A DNA stretch of 64,000 bases from Sindora glabra (GCA_020226215.1 CM035236.1:1121001-1185000), one strand, 5' to 3'. Counted from the first letter of the stretch, positions 34,541-49,245 are shown. Made by a program: numbers and translations. Notes: a model not told the origin generated them from the letters alone.

Positions 34541-37276
34541 TTAAAGTCTAATAAAAACCTTGGATATAGTAATATTTTTGCTCTAAATAAATCACATATT
34601 ATTCTTGTTCTCATTATCACTCTCACTTTTTTCTTTTATTTGTTCTTAAGCTCAATCATTGTTTCTATCTAATTCCTTTCACAAAACTCTAGATATTTTT
34701 TCACCCTCCACTATATATCAATAAACTATTAATATTCTTTTAACTAATATCAGACATAAAGTAAATATCTTATTTTAGGACATTGGTTTAAAACATGAGA
34801 AGTATCTTATTTTTTGTTATATTTCTCTCAAATCTTTGTCTTTTCCATTTCTATGATTTTTTATGTAGGTTCTTTTAAAAGATTTTTATTTATATATATT
34901 TTGTATAACTTTTAAGTGTTAGATATTTATTATGTGTTAAACAAAACAATTGAAATTGAAGCATCCAAACAATGATAAAAGATGGAGAAAATAGAAAAAA
35001 ATATATGAAAATAACCATTTTCACTACTCCAAGAAAAGGCAAAACCTTTTTAATTTTTTCATAAATAGATAAATCTTAAAAAATTATATGAAACTGATAT
35101 AAAATTTACTTTAGATAATTAAGGGTGATGTTATGACCTTTCAAAATTTTTAGCTTAAAATACAAATTGTTGCTTAAGATACTGAATTTATTCAATTTTG
35201 ACTATAAATATATTGACAAGGAAGCCAAAAATTAATTTAAAAAAATATTAGACAAATATTTCACATTAGTTAATTATTAGAAATTGATATTTTTAATTTT
35301 GCATCGGTTATTAGGTAATTTATCCTACAAAAAATGACAATAGAATTAACATTATTTTCTTTTTTTACGACGATTTTATAACCAATATTATTAAATAGTT
35401 ATTACAATGTTGGATAAAACAATCGTCATATTTCAATATAAAATTCTCTAAATACTTAACATCAATTAAGCTTTCTAAAGTAATTAATCCATATTTATAA
35501 GGTTTGCTCATATATGGCCAAAGCTATTAGCATGAACACCTTGATTATACGTGTAAAACAGAGTGAATGGGACAAACTTTGTCCACATGGGCTTGCTTAT
35601 ATAACCTTGTAAAAAATATATAAAAAATTTGTCATGCTTACGGGTGCCCGTGGGCTTCCTATCGACAAATTATATTTTTTTTTACTATTAAGAGTAATTA
35701 AATCATTAAATGCAAATATATAATGATTAAAAATCAAAGTTTAAATGTAAAAAAAAGAAGGCATCTTCAAGAGATATTGAATTTAGTTAGATTAGAAAAT
35801 TTTAATTTTTTTGTTAATTAAAATTGAATAACTAATTTTTTTATTATATGTAATAAATTAGTCAAGTGAAGTTAAAAAAATTATATTAGCCTATTAGATA
35901 TTGAATTGAAAATTGAATTGGATTAAAAAAGTCCTAAAGCTTGAAAGATTATCAAAATTCTTATTTAAAAAAAACTTAGCTTACAAGCAAACCAACACCT
36001 ATATAAGCAAGACCAATTGGGCTTATGCCCATGCGGATTTGCTTGCATTGACCCATAAAAAATGCAGACTCCAATTTAAGAAATCTAGTCTATTTCATGA
36101 CTATGAATTGCCTGTATTATCAATAACTTTTTTACCCATTTTACATATCCAACTTTGATACTATAAGGATTTAAATAAAGTCTCATATAGGCATCATGCC
36201 AACAAAATGGCTTCTTGGTCAAGGCCAATGTCTGCATAGATTGCAAGGACATGACCATTTCTTATAAAGCCTTTTTCATCTTCTATCCCCTTGTAGTGTC
36301 TTATTTAGAATGCAACATAACTTTGTTTATGAAGTATAAAGAAGTACTCATCACACCCAACTTTTGGTTTATGGACTCCGATCAAAGATAAATGAAATTT
36401 TTTTCTCTACACATCAAACTTCTAAAACTCTTTAATCACCTCTAATAGCCCACTCAAAATATTATCGAATTGACTACTCAATTCTTACAAACACTCCTAT
36501 TAATCTCAGAAAGCCTGAATCTCATCCTCAATAATCCATTTTGTTCCCACTAATCAAATTCTATTAAAAGACCAGTAAAACTTATTAAATATTTATTATT
36601 GTTCATATTTCACCTAAATTTTACAAAACCTTCCCTGAATCCTTAGCATGGGCTAGATTAATCTAAACCTAAAAAGGTTTGTTAGAGTTTACGAACCATT
36701 TTTAACCTACAAATTTTAAAGTTGAAAGATCCTAATCAAAAGAAAATCACTTTTAGTCATCTAAAATTACAAGCCTTCTCCTCTCAGAAGCTCCTTTTGC
36801 CTCACTCAGTGGCTATTAACACAGTTTCTTTATAAATCATAACTCCTAATTTTTTTTAAAAAAAAAAACCCTTAAACATTACTAAAAAATTGATAAGTAT
36901 CATTAATGTAAACATTTTGAGAGGTAATAATGGCGGCACTCCAACTATTATTCTGTGATGTCCCAATATACGTGTCAACTTCCTTTTTGGAGTTCAACAT
37001 GCTTGAAAAACTAATAATTGAAATCAACCACTTTGTACGTAACGATTTAAGTAACATCACCTCTCTATTAATATATATTATATATTTAATAATTAATTGT
37101 CCGAATAATTATTTACGCAACTTATTTAGTTATACTAGTCAATTGATGAATTTAATTATCTTACAAATTACATATTGGAATAAAAGTAATTTTTTTACCA
37201 ATAAAATGATAATAAATTTTAAAATTTTAAATTAATTTACTCCTAATTCATAACTGTCAAGAGTGATTGACTTAGT

Positions 37277-37309
<33 letters not shown>

Positions 37310-39789
37310 TACACATGGCCCAATTAAACTAGTTTACATGTCAAAAATGCTGTCTCTATTAGATTGATTTGATTGATGAGTTAAAAAAGGTTTTGAGTCG
37401 ATAAAAAACGTCGGGCACTTGTAAATTCTAGCTATCCGTGGACTAAGGTATGCCAGCAAGTTTTGATTTTAGGACTGATCTATGGTGCTCTTTAATCAGG
37501 TGGCATTCTATTAGAAGTTATAATTTTTATAAAAATAAATAATTAAAATTTTTCATGTAAATTTGATTTATGATATTATAAATTTTCTTACATTTCTTAC
37601 ATGGAAAAATGTAGTAAAATTATAAAAAAAATTTACTTATAAAAGAATTGAAGAGTGTATCAAACAAAAATCAAAATAAAAATAAAATTATTCCTAAGAT
37701 GATTTTGTGGCATCGTAAATTTAAGAACGTAATTAACTTTGAACTACATTAATAAAGTTGATAAACTTGCTAGAACATCACTCAATAATTCATGAATACA
37801 TATAATTAATTTATAAATCATATGATTATGATAACAAATAAGCAACACATAACCCTTTCGAGAGGAATAATGTATTTTTGTCGAATTCAACCAAACTTGC
37901 CAAATCGATTACTCAATCAATTGTAGAATAATCTGTTTTTGTCAACCTAACTCGTGATATTAATTAGGTATTTAGATATTGGAAAGATTGTCACTTTTAG
38001 AAGTGCAATAATATATACTTGACTGATATTGCCTTTAGTTTCCTAAATTTGAACCTAAGATTTATGTGTATTAACTAGCATTCTATTCTTACTATTAAGA
38101 AATATAAAAAAGAATTGCAAAATAAAATAATTGAATAAGTGATTCAGATAATAACAATCTTAGTCTTTAAATTAGATATATTTTTGTAGATCAAAAGTTT
38201 GATTCTTATAAATTTTGCTCATTCTACCAAAATAAATAAATTTCATTCACATTTTCAATATGTCATTAGATTATGACCTTCTGCTCAAAGAACAAAAATA
38301 GTTTTTTAAAAAGAAATATTTCGTAGGCTATTTAATTCCTTTATACTAAGTATGTTGCGTGTTGGCAAAAATTGATTTTGTAAATAGAAAATATAATAAA
38401 GTGTAAATTAAATACGATTCAATAATATGTAAACCGCGAAGATATTACACTGCATATTAAAGAGTAAATGTGTTTACTCTTTCACAAAATTTTAATATAA
38501 AAGTTAAAATCATAAATTTTTTCACAAAAAAATTGTTCGTTGGTGCAAAATTTTATATATGACAAGTATGCAAAAATTATATCTTCATAACTTAGGGTTC
38601 ATTTGATATCAAAAAATTTTAAAATTAATTTTATTTAACTTTAATAGAAATAATTTTGATTTATTTATAAATAAATTTTATTGTTTGAAAACTATATCAA
38701 TAATAATAATTTCAATTATGGCCATTGAAAAAGTTCACAAGTTGTAAATGAACCTATTTTTCCATGAGCTTTTAAAAACTTGAGCCTCTAGATTAGATGC
38801 ATGTTTAAATGTGAAGCAAATTCGACCTATTTCATGTGGACTAACACATAAATGAGTTGGCATAATTCATATATTTTTATTTTTTTTTCAACTCTTAATT
38901 TCTTGATTTTTATATAGGCTTAAATTCCTAATTCAAACAAAATCATTTCCCTTATCATTTTTTATTTTACAAATTATTTGTAAATAATATTTTTATTTTA
39001 TAAGTATTTTATGACTTATTTATATATGTATAGTATTTTTTAAGATTACAAATAGATATTACATGTATTATAATTTATTTATAAATGAATATGTGTTTAT
39101 TTGGAGTGATTTTAATTTTTTTATTATTTAAAATTTTAATAATTTAAAATATTTTAAAATTAAAAAAAACTCACAAGTCAACCCATTTATATAAAGACTA
39201 AATAGGATCAAACTTGGGTTTTGGATCTTTAAGCTTGCTAAATTTGTAGGCCAGGCTAGGCTAGGCTAACCTATTTAAATGTTGATTTGCACAAGCTAAC
39301 TCGTTACATAACTCTATTTTTAATTTATTTATAAATAAAATTTTAAAGTATTGAAAAATACATAAAATGCAATTAAATATTTTTTGATGCTATCATGATA
39401 AATATAATGATAGAAATAGAGTAATTTTTTATATAATATATACTTTTAGTTAAATGAAATAAATTTTAATAAAATCTTTGCTAAATTACTTATATTTCAT
39501 AACAACACAAATGTAATAAAAATTAAAATTGTAAATGAAATAAAATGAAAGTCTTTTTTACTTAAAGTTAAATACTATTTTAAAAAAATTAAAAATGAAA
39601 TGATATTTTATTTTTAGTTGTATGGTTAGTATTATGATTTTATTGAAATTTTATCAATTTTTCATAGAACTTAAAAAAATATGTATCCATATAGTTTTTC
39701 TCAAATTTGTTTGAAGGAAAAAAATGTAAAGATAAAAAAATTGTGATAGTGTTTATATAGGGAAACCTTCAAATCCTATTTTAGAACTA
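34541..39789. other. AT-rich intergenic DNA, no recognised gene
   Basis: Both strands were scanned; the open readings (such as 35913-36158 and 36930-37235) have no recognisable domain. A compound (CT)n(AT)n tract is at about 37279-37309. A GGCCAGGCTAGGCTAGGCTA run at 39251-39270 is a small direct repeat. Confidence 0.5.
37279..37309. repeat. Compound (CT)n-(AT)n microsatellite
   Basis: A short run of CT units passes into AT units, the same arrangement as at 31082-31169. Confidence 0.9.
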
Positions 39790-40079
39790 TTTGTTGAGGA
39801 GATTGATCTTTTAAAATGAAGTACAAAAAACATAAAGTAAGATAATGAACTATTTTCAGGATTTGGTAAGAGGCAAGTAATGTATGATAATGACCTCCTT
39901 CATGGTTCTATGAAAGAACATAAGATTATTGTGAAGATATATAAGGATTCTTTAGTTGGGAGTCTAGGATTTGTGAATAATGATAAAGCGAAGATAGCGA
40001 AGGAAAAGGAAAGATAAAGGGAGGTAAGGATTATAATGAAATCAAAATTGAGTAGAGTATGAAAGACGAACCTCCATGT

Positions 40080-40720
40080 CCTAATATGATTATTTCTAAT
40101 AAGAAGGAAGAAAAGATGAATAGGCTTTGGAGATAAACCTTAATTGTTAAACTTTTCGGGAGGAAGGCAGGTTTTTAGATTTTGAAGAGTAAACAAAAGA
40201 AGTTATGGGCAAAAAATCATGCTCTAGATATAATAGATTTAATAGATGATTATTATTTTATTCAATTCGATGCAATATCAGATATTAGCACTTATAAGTG
40301 AACCTTGGTTACTATTTGATCATTATTTAACAATGTAGACATGAGATCCTAATTTTAATCACGTAGAGGACACAATAGACAAGGTCACAATTTGTATATG
40401 TATTCTTGACTTTTCTATTTAATGTTTTGATAGAAAGCTTCTAATGGTTCAGGGTAATAAGGTTGATAGAACTCTAAAAGTTAACACAATTACAAAAGTG
40501 CAAGCAGAAGGAAAGTATGCAAGAGTATATGTTAAGGTTGATCTTTAAAAAGAATTATTATCATAATTTATATTTCAAAATAAACAATATTGTGTTTAAT
40601 GTGAAAGTTATCACATGATTTGTTTTAATTATGTAAGATATGGTCACTTGATAAAATATTATCCAGATAAAATAGATGTTAAGACTAATGCTAAAAGAAA
40701 AACCTTGATAAGGTAATACA
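40080..40720 (+). pseudogene. LINE ORF1 remnant (DUF4283 and zinc knuckle)
   Basis: LIVKLFGRKAGF is at about 40142. GNKVDRTLKVNTITK and GKYARVYVKVDL follow at about 40458-40545. The knuckle-like CFNYVRYGHLIKYYP is at about 40620, with Cys replaced by Tyr at two places. The order matches plant LINE ORF1 RNA-binding proteins. Stops interrupt it. Confidence 0.75.
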
Positions 40721-41574
40721 AGGAAAAGTAAATCGAGTATGCTCTAATAATCATAAATTTAGTGCATAGATGATTAAGCAAAGAAACAAAAAAAGGAAGA
40801 GAAAGATAGACCCTTACAGTGCAAAGTCAAGAGTTAATTTACATATAGATGTAAAAAATGCCTCACTATGCTATCTTAAATAACAAGATTTTCAAAAAGG
40901 TTGTAAGCAAGGAGAATTAAGAGAAAGGTTGGGAGGTACTAGGTAATGCAATAGTTAGATAGTTAGATTTGGCAATAGGAGTTAGGGAATTAAACTACTA
41001 TAGTAGTGTGATTATTTATGAGCCAAGTTAGGAAGTGATGTAATTTGGAACTTCGATTAAGACACCTCTTACAATTTTGACTAACTAAAAGGTACATAAA
41101 TAGGGAGATTTTATGAGGATGAGGTCATAAATAAAGGTTTAAGGGTTAAGGGGTGTGAAAAGCAAAAAGAATAGAAAATCAGAGAATAAGAAGACTCACC
41201 AAGATTTAACTATGCACTTAGGTTTAAAACAAGTTAGCACAACGACATTGATTATATAAGTAGGTTTTGCAGATAAGAGAAGTGCAGAAAATGAGGAAAG
41301 TAAAAGGCATGAGATAGAGAGCTCACAAGTTTTACATGTGGCTAAAACCTTTTTGAATATGTAAGTTAGTAATATTCAAATGGAGGTTTTAAGACCTAAT
41401 AATAATAGATTTAAGATTTTAAACAATTTAAAGTTTTAAATGGATCAGAATCCTCTGGATAATTGATTGATGTTACCTTAGGATATGAAAGTTAATGAAA
41501 GAGTAGAGGATTAGACTTATGTTAACAGGTTATAAATGGTGAAGAGGCAATAAAGATTGCTTAGGTATTGCTTA

Positions 41575-41750
41575 GCCTTTGTTTGGTAGTAGAGAAAATA
41601 AGGTGAAAAGAAGAGAAATTTTTCAAATTTGAATAAAAGAAAAAATAAGAGAGAAAAAAATTGAAAAATTAAAAATCTAAGAAAGTTATAACTATTTATT
41701 TCACCTTTAAATTTTCTCTCCTCTTTTTTTTCTTCAATTAAACAAAAGAA
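41575..41750. mobile_element. Tourist/Harbinger-like MITE inside the LINE
   Basis: The left end GCCTTTGTTTGG follows a TTA (41572-41574) and resembles the end of the large Harbinger element at 48582. The right end (around 41736-41750, ...AATTAAACAAAAG) is the inverse but decayed. Inner arms also pair: AAGGTGAAAAG near 41607 with TTTCACCTTT near 41700. It is about 175 bp with no coding capacity. Confidence 0.5.
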
Positions 41751-42686
41751 AAGAAAAAATATAAATTTTTCTTTTTCCCAGATTTTATGGCATCAGAAAT
41801 CTTAATCAAATTAGATTACCTAAGGTGATGAGAACACTAAACATTATCATACTAAAACAATTGTAAGGCGGAATAGGAATCAAATCACACTATTGTAAGA
41901 CCATAATGGAAATTTAGTTGAAGATAAACAAAGTTTAAAAAGACTTATTTGTAATTTTTACATGAACTCATTTAATAATGATTTAGAAAATAGGAACTCA
42001 ATTATTTTAGTTATATCACACCTCTCATTAATTAAGAATTTGATTGACTATTTCAAACATGCAAATAATTAGTTATTTTCTTTTTCTTATTTTTATGTAT
42101 GAAATAAATGATTAATTATTATGATTATGTTTAAGAAGAAAATATTATGCCAAAAAATAAGATTTTATGGTGTAAATAAAAAGAATGGAATGAAATTGAA
42201 GACCACAAATATCCTAGCCCTTTTTTTTTACATGTTAGTCGACCTTCTCCTCCTCTTAATGTTTCACATTTCCTTTTTCTTCAATTTAGTAAAATTAAGC
42301 TTATAACTTAAACAAACCATCAACAATCACAAGTTAAACTAAAGTAACCTTATTGGATTAAGCTTTTATAACTTATTTTCTTCATTTTAAATCATAATTC
42401 AAAAAAATAAGACTTTGGATAATTTTCTAATTTTCTTTTGAATAGGTGACAATTTGAACAATCTAACTGCTCTTCTAGTTTCCTTTCATTCCCTTCATCC
42501 ACTTATAAGTTATCAATCTACTTTAAACAAATGATTTTGTTAGATTTTATTTATGAGGTATAATTGTTGTTCTATTAGAGAATTGAGAATTATATGTTGA
42601 AAAGATATGTCATGGTATGAATTGTTAAAGTTAATAGCTTGAGAAAAAGTGTAAATGATAAAAATGTATTGGATTCTAGCTATGGT

Positions 42687-42730
42687 GATGTGTATATGTT
42701 GGTTTAGGGATGTGTATATGTTGGTTTAGG
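42687..42730. repeat. 22-bp direct tandem duplication
   Basis: ATGTGTATATGTTGGTTTAG plus two further bases occurs twice in direct succession, a recent small duplication within the LINE region. Confidence 0.9.
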
Positions 42731-43329
42731 GAAGAAATGATCAAAAAAACAATAAATTGATAATTTTTCTAAAAATTTAAAATCAATACTTGAGTATATA
42801 AGTGAATATGACATCCAAAGTGCTCATAAATGGTCTATACTTAAGTATCTCAAGAATGGAGCTCTTTGGAAGCCTATAGTTAAGTATATACTCTAGTATT
42901 ACATCGAAAGTTGCCTCAAGTTGCTTGTACAGTAGTATATACTTAATTATGAAGGTTAGAATTTGCTTTTGGACCCTTATAAGTAAGTATATACATAAAT
43001 ATATCCTTATATCACTTAGTTTTATGTATTAGATAGAATTTTTTAAACAATTGTTATGGTATATGGATAATATTGATATATTTTAGGCTTATAGATATTA
43101 TAATAAGTACATATGAATATGATATTTTATATTAAGCTCATAAATGCTATGTCAATCATAAATGGATATGGCATAATACTCATATAGGGATGTTATAAAT
43201 CATATTAATATACCTATATTTTCATGCAGTAAAGCTTGTAGGAGGTTAGTACGAGCAACTTCCCATGCCAGTCATGCACCCTAAGGTTAGGTCATGTTAA
43301 GTTATTTCCTACCAATTTTTTCTAGTACT

Positions 43330-44520
43330 CAAGAGTTTTTCTAATTAAGGATTTATCATTTAAAGAAGTTAAAAAGGTGATGTATGCTATTGGAAGCCTT
43401 AAATCTCCAAGTGAAGATAGATTCCTAACTATTTTTTATAATAAGAATTGACATATTATTAGCAATAGAGTGTTTAACTTTGTGAAGCAGGTATTCTAAA
43501 GAAAAGATCTTTGTAAGTTAAAAAGACTCTAATATGCCTTCTCTCGAAGGTGGAAAAGCCTGAATTCATTAATTAGTTTTAGCCTATTTCATTTTAAAAT
43601 ATAATCTAGAAATGTATTATGAAGATAATTGTAAACAAACAAAATAGTGCCTTCCTTAATTAATTTCCCCATAACAAGTAAGTTTTATCTTGAGTTGGTG
43701 CATTCATAATAATAATAATATGATAGCTTTGGGAGATATTCCATTCCATAAGGCAAATAAAAGATTAAACAAGTTTCTTTGTTGTTGAAGTGGATCTTGA
43801 AAAGGTATATGACCAGTTGAACTAAGACTTTATTAGCGAAGTGCTAGAGTAGATTAATATGGATCCATAAATTAATGATTTTATTATAAGATGTATTACT
43901 TCAATCTAGTTTATTATTTTTTAGAATGGAAGCAAAACTAATGATTTCATCTATTTTAAGAGAATTTGCCAAAATATGGAGATAAAAGGTAAATCATATC
44001 CAATCTAATATATTTTTCTCTAGAAATGTAAAAATTGGAATTACGAAAGCCATTATGAGGAGATATAGTTTGTCATTTTCTAATAATTCAGGTTTCTATT
44101 TGGGTTTTCTTCTTATTCATAAATGAGTAGGTAAATATACTCACTCTTATTGTATGAAGAAAATCCAACATAAATTATCTATTTGAAAGATGAATTATTT
44201 GTCCATAATAGCTAGAGTTATTTTAGCTCAGTTGGCTTTAAGGATTATTCCATCTTATATCATGCTATTTATTCCCATCCTTGTTATTACATTGAAAAAA
44301 ATTAAGAAGTTTCAAAAAAGTTTTGTTTGAGGGCATGATATTAATATAAGGAAATTACATACTATTTCTTAGGAGACACCATGTTAGCTAAAGTCTCTTG
44401 GAAGGCTAGGCTTTTGCAATCTTAAGTATATCAACTTTGCTTACCTTATGAAATTAGTATGGAAGATAGTTTTTAGAAGAGAAGGTCTCTAGGTTTCTAT
44501 TCTTAAGGGTAAATATTATA
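43330..44520 (+). pseudogene. LINE reverse transcriptase remnant
   Basis: The landmarks are FKEVKKVMYAIGSLKSPSED (about 43355), VEVDLEKVYDQLN (about 43785), IPSYIM-like and KKFQKSFV-like stretches (44245-44330), and LGRLGFCNLKYINFAYLMK (about 44398, with a frame shift). They follow the order of plant LINE RT. The catalytic F/YADD box is not readable. Confidence 0.75.
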
Positions 44521-44599
44521 GGAATCATAATTTGTCTATTAGCATTAGTGTGTAACAATCAAACTTTTATTTATGGAAAATTTTATTTAAAATTTAGCC

Positions 44600-45900
44600 T
44601 AAGTTTTTGGAAAAAGTTATTTGCTAAATTAATAATGGTCAAGATACTCTTTTTTGAAGGGATTGGTAGGTGAGAGAATATACTTTTAGAGATTTGTTAA
44701 AAGGAATGATTCCAGTGACTTTGTAGGATGACGTGGTAGTTAATTTGGCTAGAAATAGTCATTGGAATTTGGATTGGATGATGCAATGGTTGCCTATTGA
44801 TGTGGTGCTTCGCATTAAGGTTATCCCTTCTTTGAAGCTAACTCTATATTAAGATGTTATTGTATAATGTGATAGTTTCAATGGAGAATTTAATGTGAAA
44901 TTTACTTATTTTAGGTTATAGAGGCCTTCGTTGCATGAACTCATTCCTTTATAGGGAAAATATGGTAGTTGCGAATTCTAAAATGCATGAGATTATTTCT
45001 CTAGTGGTGTTGCCATCATGGTTTGTTGACTAACTAAAAGCAATTTCAATGAGGTATGGGTAATGCTTCGTGCATGGTGTGCGATAGTGTAGCTAAAGTT
45101 ATTTTGCATGTGCTTCAAGATTACTAACATGTTAAGGAGATCTAAATGTATAGGAGATAAAGGGTTTGTTTCTTTGATATAAGTGGACATAATTAGTTTG
45201 AAGTTAATGTTATTAAGGAATTTGAAAATCATTTAGGAGTAAAATGGAGTGTGGTATGGTGCATGGCTATCTAATTCTTCTAGAAATGGAAGAATGCTAT
45301 GATATTTGATGCATATGTCAAAATGCCTTCAAATAATTTTAGCTTTATTCTAAACTATGATATGGGAATCATTGATGCTTTTTATAATATATAGCTCGAA
45401 TTGTCTTAACCAAGTCAGGAGCAACTTTATCAAGAGCAACTTTATGTTCAATGGAATTACCCTTCAAAAGGTTAGGTGAAAGTTAATATAGATGAGGCTT
45501 CCAAGAAAAATCTAAGTGTAGCAAGTTATGGTAGAATTATTCAAAATGATGTAAAGGGTTAGTTATGTGGTTTTGTTCAGAATTTGGGTATCTGCTCTTC
45601 CTATTGCAGGGCTTGGGATTATGGTCTATGCTAGAGTTAGATTCTAATCAATTAGTTGATCCTCTAACTAAGGAGAGCTTCCTACCTTTAAACATCATTT
45701 TCTTTTAATGCGTTGTCATTCTTTGATATATAAAAATTGAAAAGTAATTGTTAATCATACTTATAGAAAAAGGGAATAAATGTACAAATTGATTAACTTT
45801 GTTTAGTTTCAATCATGATCTTAAGTTTAAGGTGTTTAAGAACCCTCCCACCAGCTTAAGTAAATTAATTTTTAATGGTGTTTTAGGGGTTTTTAATCCT
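44600..45900 (+). pseudogene. LINE C-terminal zinc-finger and RNase H remnant
   Basis: A reading around 44630-44850 (NGQDTLF*RDWWVREYTFRD, then ARNSHWNLDWM) matches the linker after plant LINE RT. RNase H-like sequence follows (VKVNIDEASKKN, YGRIIQND, GFVQNLGICS at about 45476-45600). It ends with FKNPPTSLSKLIFN near 45840. The first catalytic Asp is present (NIDEA). Frame breaks show it is inactive. Confidence 0.75.
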
Positions 45901-45960
45901 TATATAACTTACTTGTAATTTCATTTCTTTGGACTTAGACCTAATCTATTTACCCACATT

Positions 45961-48578
45961 TTTTTTGTTTGAAAGCAAAATCCAAACTGTTCTCACATAT
46001 TTATACTATTTGGATAAAGATATTCGATTGAAGAAATTAAAAGGAACATATGAATTCATTTGTTTGTATGAGAGGAGAAAATAGTAAAGAGAAAAGTTTG
46101 TGAAGAAAATTTATGCATTATCCATTAAATTTTTGTTGCCTACAAATGTGGGGGATTTTAGGGTAGAAAAGAAAGTAATAAAATATTTCTCAATTTTACC
46201 CTAGACATATTAATGATGATAAATGCAAAATTTTAAATAAAGTCTATCATATAATTTTTTTTGCTATTATTTTTGTACTTAATTAAATAAGGAAAGGTGA
46301 TTTTATTATTTAATTTTCTTCTAATTTTTAATCATTCATAAGGAAAGAAAATATAAGTTATAATATTTTCTTTCAAATTATCACTCTTAGCTATTTCTTT
46401 TTGGAATTAAATTATTTTTACTTTCCAATATTCACTTTTTCTTACTCTCTTTTTCATATAAAAAAATATTCTTTAAACTTGTTAAAAAAAAAGCTTAAAT
46501 TAATCCATTCCTTCTTGAGGAAATGAAAATTAAAAATTAAAAAAATTATAAAATGCCTTCCTTTGATATTTCAAAGGCCTTCGAAAACAACTTAGTATTG
46601 CAATGGCAGCCATAATTTTTAAAGGGCTAATTACTGACAAATAAGTTTAGGGCTTTGCTTTTGTTTGATTTTGTGAGGACCTGCATTGATTGAGGTGCAT
46701 CTGGATTTCTTTTTATTTTTAAATATTATTTTTCAAATTTTATTTTCAAATTTAAGAAAAATAATGGATAGATATGTTTAATGAAGTAGATAAATAAAAT
46801 TTTTATTTAATTATAAAATTAATATCAAGAATAAAAAATAAGTTTAGAAAATATTTAAAATTTATTCTTTTTTTTAGCTTTTCAAACAAGGATTTCAAAA
46901 ATAATTTTTTAAAAATAAAATTTGAAAATAATTTGCAAAACATAAATTTTTATCTTTAAAAATAAAAATTAGAAATAATTTTTAAAAGTAATAAATAAAT
47001 ATATACTTGATTTGCAGTTTTTATTATCAAATTTAATATGTTTTTAGAAAATCAAGTAATGTACAATTTTTTACAAAATTTTATTATTTTTCTAAATTTT
47101 GTAATATTTTCACAAAATTCCACAATATGAATCATCATATTTATGATGTAAAAATATGTAAATATTTTATAAAAAAATTTAAAACTTTAAAGTTTTGTTT
47201 AGTTGTAAGAGAAATAAAGGAAGAAAGAAAGTGGGTAGAAAGAAATAAAAAAAGAAAAAAGTTAGAAAGAATTTTTTTTATCATTATGTTCGGTTGAATA
47301 GAAAAGTGAAAAGAAAAAAATATTTTTTTATTTATTTAGTTGAATGAAAATGTAAGAAAAACAAAAGTTATTGTAATCAAATGACAACAAAGTCCTCCAA
47401 TCATGTTTAATAAGAAAAAACTTGATTTGACATTTAATTTTTGAGTTTGAATTTGATTCAATTTTAGTTTAAAATTTTTAATCAATGTAAAAAAAATTTT
47501 AATTATTTTTATTAACTTGAAAACATGAATTATGGTGGCAATTGATCAATTTTAAAATTTTAATTTATTCTCTATATTATAAATATTTTGAGATCTTCAT
47601 TTAAATAAAATCAATACCTTTTGATTTTATACATACATCATAATATTTTTAATGTAGAGAAAATTAATAAAATAAGTAATAATTATTATCAAAAAAATAA
47701 TAATTATTAGGGAAAATGTTAAAATAAACAAGATAAAAAATCACCGTTACAATACTAAAAAGTTAGAGGTATTTTACGGAAGAAGTTATAAAATTATTAA
47801 AAATAATTATTAGTTATTATTAAATTAATAAAATATTATGAAAAATTAAAAAAATTATTTGGTTATAGTTATTGATAAAAAAAATTTTAATCAAAATATT
47901 TATCATAGCATATTTTTCTCTTTTTTTTAATAATAATTGTAATCAAACTGTAAGGTTTTGCAATTTAACTCAAAGTGTGAAGACAAGTAAAATATTTAAA
48001 TGATATTATATATCATTTGAGTTAAAAATTCTTAGTATAGCAAATTTCTCTTTAGAGTTTAAATTTATGTATTATTAATGTAAAACATTTTATACTATTA
48101 CTAGTGATGATATATTATTGACACATCATTGAAAACATAATAATAAATAAGATTTTCACTTATAATAATTTTTTTAATAAGTTTTAAATGGTATAATAAT
48201 AAAAAAGTAAATAATATTATAAAATTAATTTATATGAATAAAAATTTAATTTAATTTTTTTATTATAATTTTAAATTTTCATCTTTTTATTTTGGATAGA
48301 ACCTATAGGAATTGAATTTTAGTTATAAATTTGGAGCAAAAGTTCCAAGGCATCTTAATTTTAACAAAATTAAGGGCATTACAGAAAAATTGGCATTATA
48401 GAAAAATTAATTTGTCAACTCTCTTATTATTATTTTTTATCTGTTTTATTTCCATATATGAAAAGAATAAAATTATTGTGGGAACCATGCTTAATTTCTC
48501 TCTAAATTTCTTTCCTTTTGTATTTCTCCTCATCATTCAAATTGTTGAAAAAAATTTCCTCATTAATTTTTTTCTCTT
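45961..48578. other. AT-rich intergenic DNA
   Basis: No gene is seen. Purine-rich and TTTGTTTRGTTG-like stretches near 47190-47360 recall arms of Harbinger-type MITEs, but I could not set ends. The reading at 48331-48582 is low in complexity. Confidence 0.45.
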
Positions 48579-48599
48579 TTAGCTATTGTTTGGAACGCC

Positions 48600-49245
48600 A
48601 GATTGAAAGGGGGAAAGAAGTGGAGTGATAGAAATGGAAAGAGAAGTTCAAAACTTCTCCCGTTTGAAACTGCAGAAAGAAGTTGAGACAGGTTAAAATT
48701 CGTACGGTGTGCCCCATGCACTTCAGCTTGGACAGTTTTCTCCAAAAGTGGAGAGAAGTGAGGAGAAATTGGATAATATTTTTACTTGGACACCCACTGC
48801 CCTCGGTCTCTCTCCAGCCATCTTGCCTCCTGCTCCCCCTGCTGTATTTCCTCCTTCTTCTCAGTGAGTTGCCGCAGCCTCTTCTCATTATTTTGATTGG
48901 TCCAAACGGCAGTGCTCTGCCTCACCAGTAGCTCCACCCACTAGATCGTCTCAGCTTGATCGACATTCCTAACCATTTCACTGATTGAAGAGGCTCTGCT
49001 GTCGGCTGTTCCTCCTCCACTCGCATCTCTGTCCCTTTTTTGCATCTACAGCCATTTCTGGTTTTTCACCTGTGTGCCTAGAAGCAGCAACTTCCTTGAC
49101 TGAGGTGCCGCCTTACCAGATTGGAGCAAGTAAATCAAGTGTTCGATCTGCTGTATTTCTGTGGTCTTTGTGTTGCAGGGGTTGCAGAGCAGGAAGATGG
49201 CGTCTGGCGGAGGGAGAAAATGGAGGATGCAGGTGAGGAAAGTGA
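48600..49245. other. GC-richer 5' part of the Harbinger element
   Basis: This part is far less AT-rich than its surroundings and is open in several frames on both strands (for example 48683-48931 and 48985-49236). None has a recognised domain. It is probably the leader or promoter region of the transposon. Confidence 0.5.

Larger units (their letters stand above)
39790..45960 (+). mobile_element. LINE (L1-type non-LTR retrotransposon), decayed
   Basis: ORF1-like sequence (DUF4283 plus zinc knuckle) is followed by RT, a C-terminal zinc-finger region and RNase H, all on the plus strand. This is the layout of plant L1-type elements with RNase H. No intact reading remains. The endonuclease expected between ORF1 and RT could not be recognised, and the ends (5' end, poly-A tail) are not defined. 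Confidence 0.8.

Noticed and set aside
44993..45232. 79-codon minus-strand reading
   Set aside because: It lies opposite recognisable LINE sequence and has no known motif.
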